Shown: positions 24,693 to 33,611, counted from the first letter of the stretch. The stretch: 44,193 nt of DNA from Hydrogenovibrio sp. (GCA_015484555.1 WFMZ01000013.1:1-44193), one strand, 5' to 3'. The notes: generated by a model from the letters alone, not told the origin. Program-made: numbers and translations.

Positions 24693-24724
24693 ACCACCCC
24701 TGGCGATTTTTAGCTTTGAAAAAG
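24693..24724 (-). repeat. Hairpin plus dispersed 19-bp motif, copy B
   Basis: On the minus strand a small hairpin AGCTTT-TTC-AAAGCT is followed directly by AAAAATCGCCAGGGGTGGT (24711 to 24693). This is the same layout as the copy at 10715-10748, although the hairpin sequence differs. It lies just downstream of murB, between two convergent genes. Confidence 0.7.
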
Positions 24725-24725
24725 C

Positions 24726-25754
24726 TTATTTAACGATAATAACTTCTTGTTCTAAATGAATGCCAAATTTATGATCGACATCTTCTTGAATTTTGCAGGC
24801 AAGTTTCACAATATCCTCTCCCTTTGCTTCACCGTAGTTCACTAAAACAAGTGCATGTTTTGCTGAAACTCCCACATGTTTATTCAGCTTTTTGCCTTTC
24901 CAGCCAGCACTTTCAATTAACCAGGCGGCAGGAATCTTATAGTTTTTATCAATCGTTTTATGGTAAGGGATATCCCCAAATTTTTCACTAAGCTTATCAA
25001 AATAATCACGAGATACGATGGGGTTTTTAAAGAAGCTACCGGCATTACCATAAACTTTAGGATCTGGTAATTTACGTTGTCGAATAGCAACGATAGTATC
25101 AAATATTATCTTTGGAGTAAGTTCGGTTTTCTTATATGCTTTCAAGGCTTCTTTTAAAGGCTCATAATATAGGTTGGCGTGCCCAGCTTTCAGCTTGGTT
25201 AAGCGAAAGGTAACGCGGTGAACTAATAGTTTATTTTCAAAGTTTGTTTTAAATATACTGCTTCGGTAGGCAAACTGGCAATCAGAATTACGGAACTCTG
25301 TTCTTTCTCCTGTAAACATATTTAAGGTTTGTACACGTGTAACGCTATCTTGTGCTTCTGCGCCATAAGCACCAATATTTTGAACAGGGGCCGCACCCAC
25401 TGTGCCAGGAATTAAGGCTAGGTTTTCTAGCCCCCAAAGGTTATTATCAACGGTATATTCTACAAGCTTGTGCCACTCCATTCCTGCACCAACAGAAATC
25501 CAAATATTTTCGTCGTCTTCTTTAACCACTTTGATTTTGTTGTAACGACAAGAGATAACCACTTTTTCTAAATCATTTTTAAAGACCAAGTTACTGGCAC
25601 TGCCAATAATAATCCAAGGAAGAGCGGCTAGCTTTAAGTCAGACCGCAGAACGATAATGTCAGATTGCTTTTCAATTTCAGCAAAGTATTGTGCTTTGAC
25701 ATCAATTTGAAAGGTATTGTGGTGTTTAAGGGAATAGTTAGCTTGAATTCTCAT
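24726..25754 (-). CDS. murB: UDP-N-acetylenolpyruvoylglucosamine reductase
   Basis: FAD/NADPH enzyme that reduces the enolpyruvyl group to make UDP-MurNAc, the second committed peptidoglycan step. 342 residues. FAD-binding features are WIIIGSASNLVF and LALIPGTVGAAPVQNIGAYG. The catalytic region has YRSSIFK and GNAGSFFKNP (proton-donor Ser), and a C-terminal Glu in LEQEVIIV. It is the type I form, as in E. coli. It is convergent with the MscS gene and divergent from the NSS transporter; the two starts are 51 nt apart. Confidence 0.95.
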   Translation of the reverse strand: MRIQANYSLKHHNTFQIDVKAQYFAEIEKQSDIIVLRSDLKLAALPWIIIGSASNLVFKNDLEKVVISCRYNKIKVVKEDDENIWISVGAGMEWHKLVEYTVDNNLWGLENLALIPGTVGAAPVQNIGAYGAEAQDSVTRVQTLNMFTGERTEFRNSDCQFAYRSSIFKTNFENKLLVHRVTFRLTKLKAGHANLYYEPLKEALKAYKKTELTPKIIFDTIVAIRQRKLPDPKVYGNAGSFFKNPIVSRDYFDKLSEKFGDIPYHKTIDKNYKIPAAWLIESAGWKGKKLNKHVGVSAKHALVLVNYGEAKGEDIVKLACKIQEDVDHKFGIHLEQEVIIVK

Positions 25755-25757
25755 ATC

Positions 25758-25766
25758 TGCTATAAT
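25758..25766 (+). promoter_or_regulatory. Extended -10 promoter for the NSS transporter
   Basis: TGCTATAAT (TG-n-TATAAT) at 25758-25766 is a good extended -10 about 40 nt before the transporter ATG. No convincing -35 is visible, as is usual for this promoter class. It lies in the short murB/transporter divergent gap. Confidence 0.5.
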
Positions 25767-25805
25767 TTTTCAATTAATAATTTATCTCATTATAAAGGAA
25801 ACTGT

Positions 25806-27158
25806 ATGACTAAAGCAGCTCTTTCATCTCCAACGTGGTCTACTCAAACAGCTTTTATTTTAGCCGCTATTGGCTCGGCAGTAGGTTTAGGGAATTTATG
25901 GAAATTTCCTTATATTACGGGAGAAAATGGTGGTGGTGCTTTTGTATTAGTTTACCTAGCTTGTATTCTGTTAATCGGTTTACCCGTGTTGATAGCTGAA
26001 ATTAGTATGGGACGAAGAGGGCGAGGAAGCCCGCCTGAAACGATGAGCCGTTTAGCCAAAGAAAGTGGCGCTTCTAAGTTATGGTGGTTGTTAGGGGTGA
26101 ATGGTATGTTGGCGGGTATTTTAATCCTATCCTTTTATACCGTTATTGCGGGTTGGGGCATGGCCTATTTTGTAGATAGTGTGTCGGGTGATTTTATTGA
26201 CATGGATGCGAAAGGGGCGGCAAGCCATTTTTCAGCGTTAATGGGTAGTCCAGAAACCTTATTGTTGTGGCACAGTGTGGTGATGTTATTCACGATTGTG
26301 GTCATATCAAAAGGGGTGAAGAGTGGTATTGAAAAAGCCATTAGTTTTATGATGCCGGCTTTATTTGTCGTATTAATTGTTTTGCTAGGTTATGCTTTTT
26401 TTACACCAGGGTTTGGTCAAAGCCTAGCATTTCTTTTTGAACCAGATTTTTCAAAGTTAACGGGGGAATCTGTCTTAATTGCGATGGGACATGCCTTCTT
26501 TACGTTAAGTATTGGTATGGGTACCATGATGGTCTATGGCGCTTATGTGTCTGAAAAATATTCAGTGGTTAAAGCCAGTATTTGGATAGCGGTAGTCGAT
26601 ACGCTAGTCGCTTTAATTGCCGGTATTGTTATTTTTTCTATTGTGTTTACCAATGGCTTAGAGCCTGGGTCAGGCCCAGGTTTATTGTTTCAAACTTTAC
26701 CCGTTGCATTTGGTCAAATGACGGGTGGTTGGTTCTTTGGTAGCTTATTTTTTGGATTAGTTGTGTTAGCAGCATTATCGTCAGCTATTTCATTAATAGA
26801 ACCGACAGTAAGATGGTGTGAAAGCCGTTGGAGTATACCCCGTACTAAGGCAGCCTGGCTTATTGGTGGGTTAACTTGGTTGATTGGTCTAGCAACCATT
26901 GCTTCCTTTAATATCGCATCAAATATACATCTGTTTGGCGATAAAACCTTCTTTGGCAGTATTGATTTTTTAACCGCTAATATTATGTTGCCATTGGGTG
27001 GATTATTAATGGCCGTCTTTTTTGGGTGGATTATGTCAAAAGAATCTGTGCAAAAAGAGTTGGGTTTATCGGTCTACTGGTTAAGACTCTTTAATTGGGT
27101 ATTAAAGTTTGTCACCCCGGTTGCGGTGTCAATTGTCTTTGTCTCTAATATTATCTAG
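25806..27158 (+). CDS. Sodium-dependent NSS-family (LeuT-like) transporter
   Basis: 450-residue, 11- to 12-helix sodium symporter for amino acids or related amines. Helix 1 carries the NSS signature AAIGSAVGLGNLWKFPYITGENGGGAF (Na+ and substrate site), helix 6 is preceded by the usual conserved segment (FFTLSIGMGTMMVYGAYVS), and ALSSAISLIEP sits in helix 8. The frame is open further upstream over murB, but ATG at 25806 with AAAGGA is clearly the start. Substrate unknown. It appears monocistronic. Confidence 0.93.
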   Translation: MTKAALSSPTWSTQTAFILAAIGSAVGLGNLWKFPYITGENGGGAFVLVYLACILLIGLPVLIAEISMGRRGRGSPPETMSRLAKESGASKLWWLLGVNGMLAGILILSFYTVIAGWGMAYFVDSVSGDFIDMDAKGAASHFSALMGSPETLLLWHSVVMLFTIVVISKGVKSGIEKAISFMMPALFVVLIVLLGYAFFTPGFGQSLAFLFEPDFSKLTGESVLIAMGHAFFTLSIGMGTMMVYGAYVSEKYSVVKASIWIAVVDTLVALIAGIVIFSIVFTNGLEPGSGPGLLFQTLPVAFGQMTGGWFFGSLFFGLVVLAALSSAISLIEPTVRWCESRWSIPRTKAAWLIGGLTWLIGLATIASFNIASNIHLFGDKTFFGSIDFLTANIMLPLGGLLMAVFFGWIMSKESVQKELGLSVYWLRLFNWVLKFVTPVAVSIVFVSNII

Positions 27159-27216
27159 AAGTAGATGAATAAAGGGTTGATAGGAAGAATGAGAATGAAT
27201 GTAGAGGGTTAGAAAG

Positions 27217-27242
27217 TACCCTAGCCACTGTGTGCTAGGGTA
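27217..27242. terminator. Hairpin between convergent transporter and dapD
   Basis: TACCCTAGC (27217-27225) pairs perfectly with GCTAGGGTA (27234-27242) around an 8-nt loop. Neither strand shows a strong T-run, so it is a plausible shared transcript-end hairpin only. Confidence 0.55.
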
Positions 27243-27259
27243 TAGAACATAAAGCAGAA

Positions 27260-28159
27260 TTAATCGTTACTGTGTAACGCGCTGTTTAAACCGCTCCAAG
27301 TCGTACCGTCTGTAATAATCGCCTGTACAGAACCGGTTTGGCTATGACGTCTAAATAGTAACTTAGACTGACCAGATAGATCTCGTGCCGAAACAATCGA
27401 ACCATCAGGCATCTTAACCTTAGTGCCTGCTGTTAGGTAAAGACCCGATTCAACAATACAGTCATCGCCTAAAGAAATGCCTAGTCCAGCGTTTGCGCCC
27501 AATAGGTTTCTTTTACCCATTGAAATCACTTGCTTACCACCACCAGATAGTGTGCCCATAATAGAAGCACCACCACCAATATCTGTATTTTCACCCACTA
27601 CAACGCTGGCACTAATTCGGCCTTCAACCATTGAATTACCCAAGGTTCCTGCATTAAAGTTTACAAACCCTTCATGCATAATGGTGGTACCAGGCGCAAG
27701 GTGAGCACCCAGTCTAACGCGGTCAGCATTACCAATACGTACGCCTTCAGGAATAACATAGTCTGTCATGCGAGGGAACTTATCAATAGAGGTGACATTG
27801 AATTGATGTATTTCAGTCGCAATCGCTTCACGTAGGTTTTCAACTTCGCTTGGTAAGATAGGGCCAGCGGTTGTCCAAGCGACATTGTTTAGTAAACCAA
27901 ATACACCATCAAGGTTAATTTCATTAGGCTTTACCGCACATTCAGACAATAGGTGAAGGCGTAAGTAAGCTTCTTCGGCAGAGGTTGGTGCATCATCAAT
28001 AGATGCAATTTCAACGGTTACAAAATCACTTTTAATTAAACCGGCTTTTTGTGCCAAGCAGTGACGTGCAATTTCTTTGTTAGAACGTGGAAACCATACG
28101 TCTAGCGTAACGCCTGTTTTGGTATCGCTATAACGGTGGCCAATTCTTTTAATGCTCAT
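27260..28159 (-). CDS. dapD: Tetrahydrodipicolinate N-succinyltransferase
   Basis: Succinylates tetrahydrodipicolinate in lysine/diaminopimelate synthesis. 299 residues. The N-terminal part includes [31 protein letters not shown], and the C-terminal half has the hexapeptide-repeat left-handed helix ([40 protein letters not shown]). This resembles the Pseudomonas-type DapD rather than the 274-residue E. coli type. AAAGGAC gives a good ribosome-binding site. It is grouped with dapE, the next enzyme but one of the pathway. Confidence 0.9.
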   Translation of the reverse strand: MSIKRIGHRYSDTKTGVTLDVWFPRSNKEIARHCLAQKAGLIKSDFVTVEIASIDDAPTSAEEAYLRLHLLSECAVKPNEINLDGVFGLLNNVAWTTAGPILPSEVENLREAIATEIHQFNVTSIDKFPRMTDYVIPEGVRIGNADRVRLGAHLAPGTTIMHEGFVNFNAGTLGNSMVEGRISASVVVGENTDIGGGASIMGTLSGGGKQVISMGKRNLLGANAGLGISLGDDCIVESGLYLTAGTKVKMPDGSIVSARDLSGQSKLLFRRHSQTGSVQAIITDGTTWSGLNSALHSND

Positions 28160-28262
28160 GATGTTGTCCTTTTAAACAGGTTAAAAATAAATTAGAAGGA
28201 AGTATACCCGCTCTGGGTAAAGAACCCAAAAAAACATAGTATTTTATTGGGGTTTAAAAGCA

Positions 28263-28484
28263 CTATTTTAGGGTGTCGACAGACCACATTAAATCAATGT
28301 AAAGCGCGCTGGTAACACTGAGAATGGCGATTAAAATAAAAACAATTAGCAGTGATTTAGCATGTTTATTTTCAATAAATTTTTGCTTCCATTTTTCAGC
28401 TTTAACCAATGGCCAAATTAAAAAGATAAAACCAAACACCGCGCCAATTTTAGCCAATACTAATAAAATTGATAAGATATCCAT
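28263..28484 (-). CDS. Small two-helix membrane protein, unknown function
   Basis: 73 residues with two hydrophobic helices (about 4-26 and 43-64) joined by a basic loop with KAEKWKQKF. I do not recognise the family. A GAGGGG sequence upstream of ATG 28484 supports translation. It lies between dapE (33 nt) and dapD (about 100 nt) on the same strand and is probably co-transcribed with them. The helices argue against a chance frame. Confidence 0.6.
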   Translation of the reverse strand: MDILSILLVLAKIGAVFGFIFLIWPLVKAEKWKQKFIENKHAKSLLIVFILIAILSVTSALYIDLMWSVDTLK

Positions 28485-28517
28485 TTTAAAACCCCTCTAA
28501 GGATGAGTAAAGCATCA

Positions 28518-29654
28518 TTATTTAGCCAGTAGATTAACTAATACTTGGTAATAAACTTGAGTTAACTTGTTTAAATCTGACGTACTGACACACTCATCTA
28601 TTTGATGAATGGTTGCATTCAAAGGGCCTAGCTCAATGACTTGTGCACCCGTTGTGGCAATGAAGCGCCCATCAGAGGTGCCGCCACCGGTAGATAGTTC
28701 TGGCTCATAGCCCAACTCTGTTTTCACCGCACTTTTTACTGCACTGATTAACTTGCCATCAGCTGGGGTAATAAAAGGGCCTCCAGAATATTGCCATTCA
28801 ATTTTGTAAGTTAAACCATGCTTTTTAAGGATGTTGATAATCCCTTCGGTTAAGGTCTCTTTGGTATTTTCAGTTGAAAAACGGAAGTTAAAATCGATAT
28901 GACAGTCAGCAGGGATAATATTTCCCGCACCCGTTCCTGCATTGATGTTTGAAATTTGAAATGAAGTAGGGGGGAAATATTCATTTCCTTCATCCCAGGT
29001 GGTGTCAACCATTTCAGTTAAGGCAGGCATGGCTAAATGAATAGGATTTTTAGCCAGTTGTGGGTAAGCAATATGACCTTGCTTACCAATGATGGTTAAA
29101 CGGGCAGATAAAGACCCTCTGCGACCATTTTTAATAGAGTCACCTAGCTTGTTACTACTAGAAGGCTCGCCGACTAAGCAATATTCAAATTTTTCATTGC
29201 GAGCTTCTAAGGCTTCAATGACTTTAACTGTACCATCATGAGCGGGACCTTCTTCATCGCTGGTAATTAAAAAAGCAATAGAACTTTTCGCATTTGGGTG
29301 GCTTGCTTCAAACTGCTTACAGGCAACCATAAAGCAAGCAATGGCACTTTTCATGTCTGCTGTGCCGCGCCCAAACATCATGCCGGTATCATCAATATGA
29401 GCAGAAAAAGGTGGGTAGGTCCATTGATCTTCAGGGCCAGTTGGTACTACATCGGTATGGCCTGCAAAGACAATGAACGGGCCTTCTGTTCCTTTACGCG
29501 CCCAAAGGTTATCTACTTCACCAAACTTCATGTTTTCAATATTAAAGCCTAAAGGGGTTAAGTAGTCGGCAATGATCTGCTGGCACCCTTTATCGTTAGG
29601 GGTAACAGAATCTATTTGAAGCAGTTGCTGTGCAAGGGTAATGGTTTCAGACAT
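28518..29654 (-). CDS. dapE: Succinyl-diaminopimelate desuccinylase
   Basis: Zinc M20 hydrolase giving L,L-diaminopimelate and succinate. 378 residues, usual length. First metal motif [11 protein letters not shown], then [12 protein letters not shown] with the bridging Asp, TSDEEGPA with the catalytic Glu pair, [13 protein letters not shown], and [16 protein letters not shown] with the last His ligand. The lid domain is [17 protein letters not shown]. It follows the ArsC-like gene by about 29 nt, the same pairing as yffB-dapE in enterobacteria. Confidence 0.96.
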   Translation of the reverse strand: MSETITLAQQLLQIDSVTPNDKGCQQIIADYLTPLGFNIENMKFGEVDNLWARKGTEGPFIVFAGHTDVVPTGPEDQWTYPPFSAHIDDTGMMFGRGTADMKSAIACFMVACKQFEASHPNAKSSIAFLITSDEEGPAHDGTVKVIEALEARNEKFEYCLVGEPSSSNKLGDSIKNGRRGSLSARLTIIGKQGHIAYPQLAKNPIHLAMPALTEMVDTTWDEGNEYFPPTSFQISNINAGTGAGNIIPADCHIDFNFRFSTENTKETLTEGIINILKKHGLTYKIEWQYSGGPFITPADGKLISAVKSAVKTELGYEPELSTGGGTSDGRFIATTGAQVIELGPLNATIHQIDECVSTSDLNKLTQVYYQVLVNLLAK

Positions 29655-29683
29655 GAGTTTTCTCGAAAAGTTTAGGAATGCTG

Positions 29684-30028
29684 CTATTTTAAAAGGTTTT
29701 TGTAATCAGTTTCATTAAAACCGAATAAAATTTTATTTTTAGTTTGCAGCACGGGTCTTTTAATTAAAGTGGGCGTTTGTACCAATAGGGCAAGGTCGGC
29801 TTTTTCTAGTAATTGTTGCTGTTCGGTTTCGCTTAATTTTTTCCACGCCTGACTCCTTGGGTTAACGATGTCGGTGAGCGAAGTGATGGTTAACCAGCCT
29901 TGAATATGGGCTTCTGAAAAATCAGCTTTACGGAAGTCGACATAGGTAAAATCAATTTGGTGATCGGTTAACCATTTTTTAGCTTTACGAACGGTGTCGC
30001 AGTTGTTAATGCCGTAGAGTGTGGTCAT
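29684..30028 (-). CDS. ArsC/Spx-family reductase (YffB-like)
   Basis: 114-residue thioredoxin-fold protein starting [20 protein letters not shown]: a single Cys (C10) followed by DT/VRKA, as in the YffB group of the arsenate-reductase/Spx family. The late segment PTLIKRPVL carries the family's cis-Pro and Arg. The frame is open further upstream, but ATG 30028 with AAGGA 7 nt away is the natural start. Its link with dapE is conserved in gammaproteobacteria. Activity is unknown; arsenate reduction should not be assumed. Confidence 0.88.
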   Translation of the reverse strand: MTTLYGINNCDTVRKAKKWLTDHQIDFTYVDFRKADFSEAHIQGWLTITSLTDIVNPRSQAWKKLSETEQQQLLEKADLALLVQTPTLIKRPVLQTKNKILFGFNETDYKNLLK

Positions 30029-30065
30029 ATTGTTGTCCTTAAATATTTTTAAGTTATTAAAACCA

Positions 30066-30092
30066 AAAAATCCCCGCAATGCGAGGATTTTT
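30066..30092. terminator. Terminator downstream of the carbonic anhydrase gene
   Basis: AAAATCC ... GGATTTT with inner CGC-AAT-GCG (one C-A mismatch) forms a symmetrical hairpin with A and T tracts on both sides. It lies about 28 nt past the stop of the minus-strand lipoprotein gene and should act in that direction. Confidence 0.75.
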
Positions 30093-30119
30093 ACTCTTTC
30101 TGACGTTCAAATAAAGAAG

Positions 30120-30992
30120 TTATTGAATTTTAGAGAGTAGCGCGGGGTTTTGAACTAAGTTACGAACACCATGGGCGTGATTTTCTTTAAAGTCATTTCC
30201 TTTACACCACTGACCAACAGTTTTAATATTTACCTTTGCAACCTTGGGGCGAACACTCCAAGTGACTTGGAAAGGAGATCCTTTTTCATTATAGCCTGGC
30301 CCAGTTGTTGAACCAGCATATTGGATAGGTAAACCTGTATTGGTCGGGATATTTAATGCTTGGTAACGAGCATCTTTTTTGCCATAAGCGGTTAGCTTGG
30401 CGAAGTCTAAAGCTTTATCATCGTTTACCAGTACATAAACTTGTGTTTCAACACGTAGCTGTGGGTTTTTGATAGACTTACTTAAGCAAGAGTTTAAGGT
30501 TGCACCAGGTTTAACATCTGCTGTTGAATAGACGTAATGCACTTCAATGGTATCCCCTGTTGATAAAGCACCATGCTTACTTGGGCAGATTTCACTGTGA
30601 ACGGCACGGGCTTCTACAGCGCTAAGTTTCCCACTGTATTTATAACCGCTTAGATTGCCATGGCCATCGCCATTACCAGCATAAGTTGTAAATTCTCCAC
30701 CTTTATGTTCGGCATTTTTATGGAAATGGATGTTACAAAGATTCATTTTGTTAGAGGTCGGTGCTAGACCAAATAAGCGAGCATTTGTACCTGTTTTTGA
30801 ATCAATATCTCTAGGTGATTGTGGCCCAAAACCTTTATTATAAGTATTTTTTGCTAGTATCTCTCGTTGTTCAGCCACAATATGGTCTGAGACAACCGCA
30901 TGTGCATGGTTTTCTTCTTCGTGATGTACTATGCTTGAACAAGCAGGTAAAAAAGCTGCCGTGGCGAGGATAAGTAAAGATTTTTTAAACAT
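30120..30992 (-). CDS. Probable delta-class carbonic anhydrase, lipoprotein
   Basis: 290 residues. The N-terminus has a hydrophobic signal and FLPAC lipobox-like site (C18). The body has NLCNIHFHKNAEHKGGEF, giving clustered H89, H91 and H96, followed by GDTIEVHYVYS (H152). The HxH pattern with a third His one strand away fits a zinc carbonic anhydrase site and matches, from memory, bacterial proteins named delta-class carbonic anhydrase. C86, C136, C169 and C263 could form disulfides. It would interconvert CO2 and bicarbonate in the periplasm, useful for an autotroph (inference). It has its own promoter and terminator. Confidence 0.72.
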   Translation of the reverse strand: MFKKSLLILATAAFLPACSSIVHHEEENHAHAVVSDHIVAEQREILAKNTYNKGFGPQSPRDIDSKTGTNARLFGLAPTSNKMNLCNIHFHKNAEHKGGEFTTYAGNGDGHGNLSGYKYSGKLSAVEARAVHSEICPSKHGALSTGDTIEVHYVYSTADVKPGATLNSCLSKSIKNPQLRVETQVYVLVNDDKALDFAKLTAYGKKDARYQALNIPTNTGLPIQYAGSTTGPGYNEKGSPFQVTWSVRPKVAKVNIKTVGQWCKGNDFKENHAHGVRNLVQNPALLSKIQ

Positions 30993-31044
30993 AAATTTTC
31001 CTAAAAATAAGCGTGATAATAAAAGAATAAAATTCTTGGCACTT

Positions 31045-31073
31045 ATTGTAGGATAAAAACTTAGAATTACAAT
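31045..31073. promoter_or_regulatory. Overlapping divergent promoters (carbonic anhydrase / VOC gene)
   Basis: ATTGTA (31045-31050) and TACAAT (31068-31073) form an inverted repeat. On the minus strand TTGTAA-16-TACAAT, and on the plus strand TTGTAG-16-TACAAT, look like promoters that share each other's boxes, so the two genes may compete for polymerase. Matches to consensus are partial. Confidence 0.45.
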
Positions 31074-31112
31074 GTAAATACTTACTTTTTAAGGTATTAA
31101 GGAGGATGAAGA

Positions 31113-31490
31113 ATGACTCATATTTTAGGTATAGATCATGTGAGTGTATTGGTTAAAAATGCTGATAGATCTCGAGACTTTTATCAAGCAGTATTGGGCT
31201 TAAAAGTATTAGATCGACCTAACTTAGGCTTTCCTGGTTATTGGTTAGATTTAGGTTCAAGGCAAAGCATTCATCTAATGGAGCTGCCCAACCCTTGTGA
31301 AGGGGTGGTAAGGCCAGAGCATGGTGGACGAGATGCACATTTTGCATTAAGGGTAGAATCGATCGTGAGTGTTAAAATAGCTTTAACCCAAAAAGGGATT
31401 GTTTTTTCAGAAAGCAAGTCGGGTAGAAAAGCATTGTTTATTAAAGATTTGGATAACAATGCTTTTGAGTTGTTTGAACTTAGCATTTAG
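31113..31490 (+). CDS. VOC (glyoxalase/dioxygenase superfamily) protein
   Basis: 125 residues with two beta-alpha-beta-beta-beta modules: IDHVSVLVKNADRSRDFYQAVLGLKVL and later DNNAFELFEL. Metal-ligand positions H9, H52 (SIHLME), H72 (DAHFAL) and E120 (FELFEL) are present, so it is probably an active metalloenzyme. Substrate unknown; glyoxalase I is not implied. A strong AAGGAGG precedes the ATG. Divergent from the carbonic anhydrase gene. The 267 bp after it hold only the hpf terminator. Confidence 0.88.
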   Translation: MTHILGIDHVSVLVKNADRSRDFYQAVLGLKVLDRPNLGFPGYWLDLGSRQSIHLMELPNPCEGVVRPEHGGRDAHFALRVESIVSVKIALTQKGIVFSESKSGRKALFIKDLDNNAFELFELSI

Positions 31491-31700
31491 CTGGGTACGA
31501 AAGAAGATAAAGCCTATCATGGTTATGCTCTTCAGGCATTGAATTTACTGGTTAACATGAGAAAGTTAGATAGTAATAGCGCTGTCATTATTGAGTAATT
31601 TAAGGCTTTAAGCAGGCTTGTTCATTTATTAACTTATCGTTCCAAATAATGGCAAAATAGCTTGAAACAGTTGTACTGGTGGTTTGAATATTTTGAACCT

Positions 31701-31734
31701 AAAAAAAGGTAACAACATAGTGGCTACCTTTTTT
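31701..31734. terminator. Bidirectional terminator between the VOC gene and hpf
   Basis: AAAAAGGTA and TACCTTTTT form a 9-bp stem with T-runs on both strands (31729-31734 on plus, the A-run 31701-31707 on minus). It lies about 24 nt past the hpf stop. Confidence 0.85.
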
Positions 31735-31757
31735 AATTTTAAAATATGTTCGGTTAA

Positions 31758-32099
31758 TTATGCTTCGGCAACTTCTTCCGAGATCATATTTTTTACACCA
31801 CCTGATTTTTTGTGGTGACTACCAATTTTTTCTTTGTGCTTAATAATTTGGCGATCTAACTTATCAATAAGACCATCAATAGAGGCATACATATCATCAG
31901 ATATGTGTTCAGCAAATAAATCTTTACCAGAAACATGAACAGTTGCTTCTGCTTTTTGTCCTTGCTTCTCTAAAGTTAGAATAGTATGTACATTAGTAAC
32001 ATGGTCAAAATGACGTGTTAACCTTTGCATTTTTTCAGTAACATAATCCTTTAATGGATCTGTAATTTCTACATGATGACCAGTGATGTTAATTTGCAT
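31758..32099 (-). CDS. hpf: Ribosome hibernation promoting factor
   Basis: 113-residue short-form HPF/YfiA family protein that binds 70S ribosomes in slow growth. The start MQINITGHHVEITDPLKDYV and the basic helices (LTRHFDHV, DKLDRQIIKHKEKI) are typical, and DMYASIDGLIDKLDRQ is the conserved block. There is a strong AAAGGAGC ribosome-binding site. The short acidic tail (EEVAEA) is longer than in E. coli Hpf. It follows lptB as in most gammaproteobacteria, except that rpoN is absent between them. Confidence 0.93.
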   Translation of the reverse strand: MQINITGHHVEITDPLKDYVTEKMQRLTRHFDHVTNVHTILTLEKQGQKAEATVHVSGKDLFAEHISDDMYASIDGLIDKLDRQIIKHKEKIGSHHKKSGGVKNMISEEVAEA

Positions 32100-32222
32100 A
32101 ATTTGCTCCTTTGGCGCGACATAAAGAATAGAAAATAACTTGATAAGATTTTTTTTGTAGATAAAAATTACTTAAGTTTTATAAGTATAATTTTAACCTT
32201 ATTTTGTATTTTCTCCAGTTTC

Positions 32223-32231
32223 AGTATAGCA
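32223..32231 (-). promoter_or_regulatory. Extended -10 promoter for hpf
   Basis: On the minus strand TGC-TATACT is an extended -10 about 125 nt upstream of hpf. No well-spaced -35 is visible. The 208-bp gap between lptB and hpf holds no gene. Confidence 0.4.
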
Positions 32232-32307
32232 CAGAGTCTCTAAATGTTACTTGTAAAGGTTGAAGAGATAATGGAGGCAAGAACTAGTAAGGTTAAGATG
32301 TTATGGC

Positions 32308-33030
32308 TTACTTAAAATCCTTTCCTAGGTAAACTTTTTTAACATTTTCATCTGCTAGAATCTCTTCTGGCGTGCCTTTGGCAAGGATGGTACCGGCATG
32401 GAGAATGTAAGCTCTATCGCAAACGCCTAGAATTTCTCGTACATTATGGTCGGTAATTAAGACACCAATACCTTGTTCTTTTAAGTGCAGAATAATGGAC
32501 TGAATATCTTTAACTGAAATAGGGTCTACGCCGGCAAAAGGTTCATCTAATAGGATGAAACTAGGCTCCATTGCTAAGGCTCTGGCAATTTCGACACGGC
32601 GCCGTTCACCACCAGACAGAGCTTGACCTAGTTGTGTGGTAATATGGCCAATTTGTAGGTCACTTACTAAGCTTTGATATTTTTCTACTTGTTCTGCCTT
32701 ACTTAAGCCGCCTCGCATTTCTAAGATGGCCATAATATTTTGTTCTACAGTTAGCTTGCGAAAGACGGAAGCTTCTTGTGGCAGATAGCCTATGCCTAGG
32801 GTGGCTCTTTGATCAATGGAAAGCTCACTTATTTCTTGGTCATCTAAGAATATTTTGCCCGCATCATTTTTAACAAGGCCTGTCATCATATAAAAGGTAG
32901 TTGTTTTTCCGGCTCCATTGGGGCCTAGTAACCCGACAACTTCTCCACTGTTAACATCTAAGTCAACAGAGGTAACGATGGTACGTTTGTTGTAGCTTTT
33001 AGCGATGGATCTTGCACAAAAATGAGCCAT
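32308..33030 (-). CDS. lptB: LPS export ABC transporter ATPase LptB
   Basis: Cytoplasmic ATPase that powers LPS extraction by LptFG. 240 residues: Walker [11 protein letters not shown] (36-45), Q-loop YLPQEASVF typical of LptB, signature [12 protein letters not shown], Walker [14 protein letters not shown] and switch His in LITDHNVRE. It is the last gene of kdsC-lptC-lptA-lptB, 72 nt after lptA. Confidence 0.96.
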   Translation of the reverse strand: MAHFCARSIAKSYNKRTIVTSVDLDVNSGEVVGLLGPNGAGKTTTFYMMTGLVKNDAGKIFLDDQEISELSIDQRATLGIGYLPQEASVFRKLTVEQNIMAILEMRGGLSKAEQVEKYQSLVSDLQIGHITTQLGQALSGGERRRVEIARALAMEPSFILLDEPFAGVDPISVKDIQSIILHLKEQGIGVLITDHNVREILGVCDRAYILHAGTILAKGTPEEILADENVKKVYLGKDFK

Positions 33031-33102
33031 ATTAATCTGTTCCTTGCCTATTTTTTAGGGCGGAGGTTCGTTAAATTTAATGCTTTTATTTAGCTAAGTA
33101 GC

Positions 33103-33606
33103 CTATTTAGTTTTCTTTTTTTCTTCGGTAGAAAAAATGACTTTAACACGTTGTTTTTTATTTTTATTACTCATTGCTTTCAGTGTTTTATCTTTTGCGT
33201 TATATAGAATTCGGGGGCTGGAAATAGAGTTTTCACCTTCTTGTGATACAAAGGCATTCCCTTCTAATAATATTGTTTTCGTCACGGTTTGGTAAGTTAT
33301 TTTATCTGCATGGCCCTTGACCCATTTTTTTGCTTCATTATCAAAACGTTGAAATTTAGCAGGTGACCCGATGATGATGGATTTTGTGACAGCTCGATTA
33401 GGGTGAATAATCGTGGCTTTATCACCCTTTATTTCTGTTGTTCCTTGGGTAATAATGACATTTCCTTGGTAAATACTTTGACCTTTACTATCTTGAGAAA
33501 TTAAGGAATTAGCTTCAATTTCGATGGGTAAGGAGGCCGGTGGTGTAGCGGCTTGTACCAGTTGAGTTAAGGGTATGAATAATGCGATGAGTAGAAGTTT
33601 TTTCAT
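33103..33606 (-). CDS. lptA: LPS periplasmic bridge protein LptA
   Basis: 167 residues: signal peptide ending VQAA (about 1-19), then an OstA-type beta-jellyroll (IEIEANSLISQDSKGQSIYQGNVIITQGTTEIKGDKATI). It polymerises across the periplasm to carry LPS from LptC to LptD. A Lys-rich tail is unusual but harmless-looking. It starts 5 nt after lptC. Confidence 0.94.
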   Translation of the reverse strand: MKKLLLIALFIPLTQLVQAATPPASLPIEIEANSLISQDSKGQSIYQGNVIITQGTTEIKGDKATIIHPNRAVTKSIIIGSPAKFQRFDNEAKKWVKGHADKITYQTVTKTILLEGNAFVSQEGENSISSPRILYNAKDKTLKAMSNKNKKQRVKVIFSTEEKKKTK

Positions 33607-33611
33607 GGTAT

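Noticed and set aside
25665-25805. Extended N-terminus of the NSS transporter
   Set aside because: It overlaps murB codons; ATG 25806 has a good ribosome-binding site and starts the normal family N-terminus.
28200-28235. TGGGT/ACCCA hairpin as a terminator
   Set aside because: The adjacent homopolymer is on the wrong side for either strand.
29684-30028. Calling the gene arsenate reductase
   Set aside because: It is the YffB type; no arsenic resistance genes are nearby.
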